DNA of 64,000 nucleotides from Eutrigla gurnardus (taxonomy: Eukaryota > Chordata > Actinopteri > Perciformes > Triglidae). Below the pieces are notes generated by a model that saw only the letters and a program-made list of their open reading frames with translations, was not told the DNA's origin and searched no databases. Positions within the stretch are counted from its first letter, which is position 1, and each line of letters begins with the position of its first letter. This document shows, in pieces, positions 63,201 to 64,000 of the stretch. The stretch lies in NCBI GenBank assembly GCA_963514095.1, contig OY741285.1:5170375-5234374 (forward strand), given 5' to 3'. The position numbers and the translations under genes were made by a program.

Positions 63201-63588
63201 TGTAGCTCCTCTCCTCAGCCTCATCTGCAGCATGCCGGAATTTATTCATGGCATGCACTGCTCAGGCTGAACAAGGCCTGCGCACCCTTACATGCTGTGT
63301 AGCTCTGATCCACTAAGCGAACCCCCTGGGAAGTCTTAAGCATGGTAATAAGAGTTGAGGCAACCCACCAGCATGGTCTTTGTAGTCTAACTGCTTTATT
63401 ATAGCGGAGCTGGAGGAAAACGAAACCTAGATGGCCACTGGTGCTTGAGGCCCTCCGCCCTGCCATCACCTCATTCGTTCATCGTCTCTACTTCCACCCA
63501 CTTTTTGTGTGTGTGTGTGATTTGTTCTTCTTTGTTCCTCTTGCAGGGAGAATATGGGGGTATGGAGCAGGGTGGGGAAGGAGGAGAG
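57598..63588 (+). CDS. sncg: Gamma-synuclein, partial (3' end beyond window)
   Basis: Small natively unfolded, membrane-curvature-binding protein of neurons. Exons seen: 57598-57718, 61211-61252, 61390-61517, 63547-63588; all join in frame and leave 111 codons without a stop, so the terminal exon lies beyond 64000. The protein starts MDVLMKGFSMAKEGV and contains the synuclein 11-residue repeats (EKTKAGMEEAAAKTKEGV, SKTKEGVVSSVN) and EGVENIAASTGMVNQ at the end of the amphipathic region. The last exon begins the Gly/Glu-rich acidic tail (GEYGGMEQGGEGGE). Exon sizes of 121 and 42 nt match the layout of vertebrate synuclein genes. Gamma is preferred over alpha/beta from the MDVLMKGFS start, the tail and the position next to ldb3; the paralogue is unresolved. 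Confidence 0.9.
58731..58785. repeat. CA microsatellite
   Basis: 55 bp of CA repeat in sncg intron 1. Confidence 0.95.
59238..59290. repeat. hAT-like repeat end fragment
   Basis: TTAGGGCTGCGCAACTAATC resembles the terminal sequence of fish hAT derivatives; the rest of an element is not recognisable. Confidence 0.4.
60214..60279. repeat. TG microsatellite
   Basis: 66 bp of TG repeat in sncg intron 1. Confidence 0.96.
61211..61252 (+). CDS. sncg: sncg coding exon 2 (42 nt)
   Basis: Acceptor gattctcag, donor gtaaga at 61253. Encodes SKTKEGVVSSVNT, phase 1 in and out. Confidence 0.94.
61390..61517 (+). CDS. sncg: sncg coding exon 3
   Basis: Acceptor gcgtctcag, donor gtcagt at 61518. Encodes VANRTVDQTNIVGDTVVAGA and EGVENIAASTGMVNQ; ends phase 0. 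Confidence 0.94.
61518..63546 (+). other. sncg intron 3
   Basis: 2 kb; nothing certain apart from the low-confidence exon at 62729. Confidence 0.7.
62729..62791 (+). CDS. Possible optional sncg exon (low confidence)
   Basis: After acceptor ccctgatag an open phase-0 frame reads EEPVYEVPIGQITVGVIGHA and continues to a possible donor gtgaat. It would insert in frame between sncg exons 3 and 4. I cannot match it to a known synuclein tail, and the join without it looks more natural. Confidence 0.25.
63547..63588 (+). CDS. sncg: sncg coding exon 4 (acidic tail start)
   Basis: Acceptor cctcttgcag, donor gtaagg at 63589; 14 codons, GEYGGMEQGGEGGE, phase 0 both sides. Position and composition fit the acidic synuclein tail. 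Confidence 0.78.
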
Positions 63589-64000
63589 GTAAGGAAACGA
63601 GCTGGGATTCAAACATAGCATAGGTTTTTCTTGCTTTCAATGACGGTGTTTTAGGGCCATTGTTGGTTAAAAAGAATAATAATACTGCACAGGGGAGCTG
63701 GTCATATTCTGAGAAAAAGCTTTGAATTTCAGACATTAAAGTCTTGAATTCATGGGAGAAAAACCATCTCCAAAAAAAACATACAAATGTTTGATGAATT
63801 TGCAAGAAAAATGTAAATATTCTCTGATATTAAAGTTGCAAATCTACAAGATGAATGTCATATTAAGGGACATAAGTGAATAAAAGAAATGTAATTTATG
63901 GACAAAAAAAAAGAGCCTTTGACACTCACAAGTTACCGCTGTTTTAGGGAGGGGCTTTTTATAAGTTTAATGAAGGCCACTCTTGAATACAAGACATTAA
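63589..64000 (+). other. sncg intron 4, to window end
   Basis: AT-rich intron start; no further exon seen before the edge. Confidence 0.65.

Overview
This is a vertebrate, almost certainly teleost and probably percomorph, genomic window. The evidence is split-exon genes with canonical GT-AG junctions, very abundant CA/TG microsatellites, a full-length fish-type Tc1 transposon, tRNA-derived SINE debris and other interspersed repeats of the kind seen in spiny-rayed fishes. Three protein-coding genes are supported, all on the plus strand and in the order opn4 (melanopsin), ldb3 (ZASP/Cypher), sncg (gamma-synuclein). Human chromosome 10q23 has the same order, but there BMPR1A and MMRN2 lie between LDB3 and SNCG. 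Those two genes are absent here.

Layout. Positions 1-420 are an open frame running in from the left edge (unidentified, possibly the 3' end of another gene). Positions 420-24,800 are mostly intergenic. They hold a TA-flanked MITE at 3103-3335, a CpG-rich island with E-boxes and a MEF2 site near 6.2 kb, a 214-bp TG microsatellite, a SINE fragment, a 2.5-kb foldback element with arms of about 1.09 kb (16667-19181), and an apparently intact Tc1 transposon (19443-21073). Positions 24,838-39,522 are the 11-exon opn4 gene, encoding a 527- or 556-residue Gq-type opsin. Positions 43,958-55,472 are ldb3, with a PDZ domain, alternative ZM-type exons, two microexons and a short C-terminus without LIM domains. 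Positions 57,598-63,588 are the first four coding exons of sncg. The sncg stop codon lies beyond the right edge.

The genes are neighbours by ancestry rather than partners in one pathway: opn4 is a non-image-forming photoreceptor, ldb3 a Z-disc scaffold of striated muscle, and sncg a small presynaptic/neuronal protein. The most interesting biology is structural. The ldb3 copy appears to encode only the short LIM-less form, and a 23-nt microexon acts as a reading-frame adaptor next to RBFOX-type TGCATG motifs. Melanopsin introns have long TG or CA repeats abutting splice sites. The large foldback element carries a broken piece of coding sequence in its loop.

Limits. All gene calls come from reading the sequence and recalling protein families. 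No alignment, expression or database search was run. Exon joins were checked by reading phase. Which teleost paralogue each gene is (a/b, m1/m2) is not resolved.
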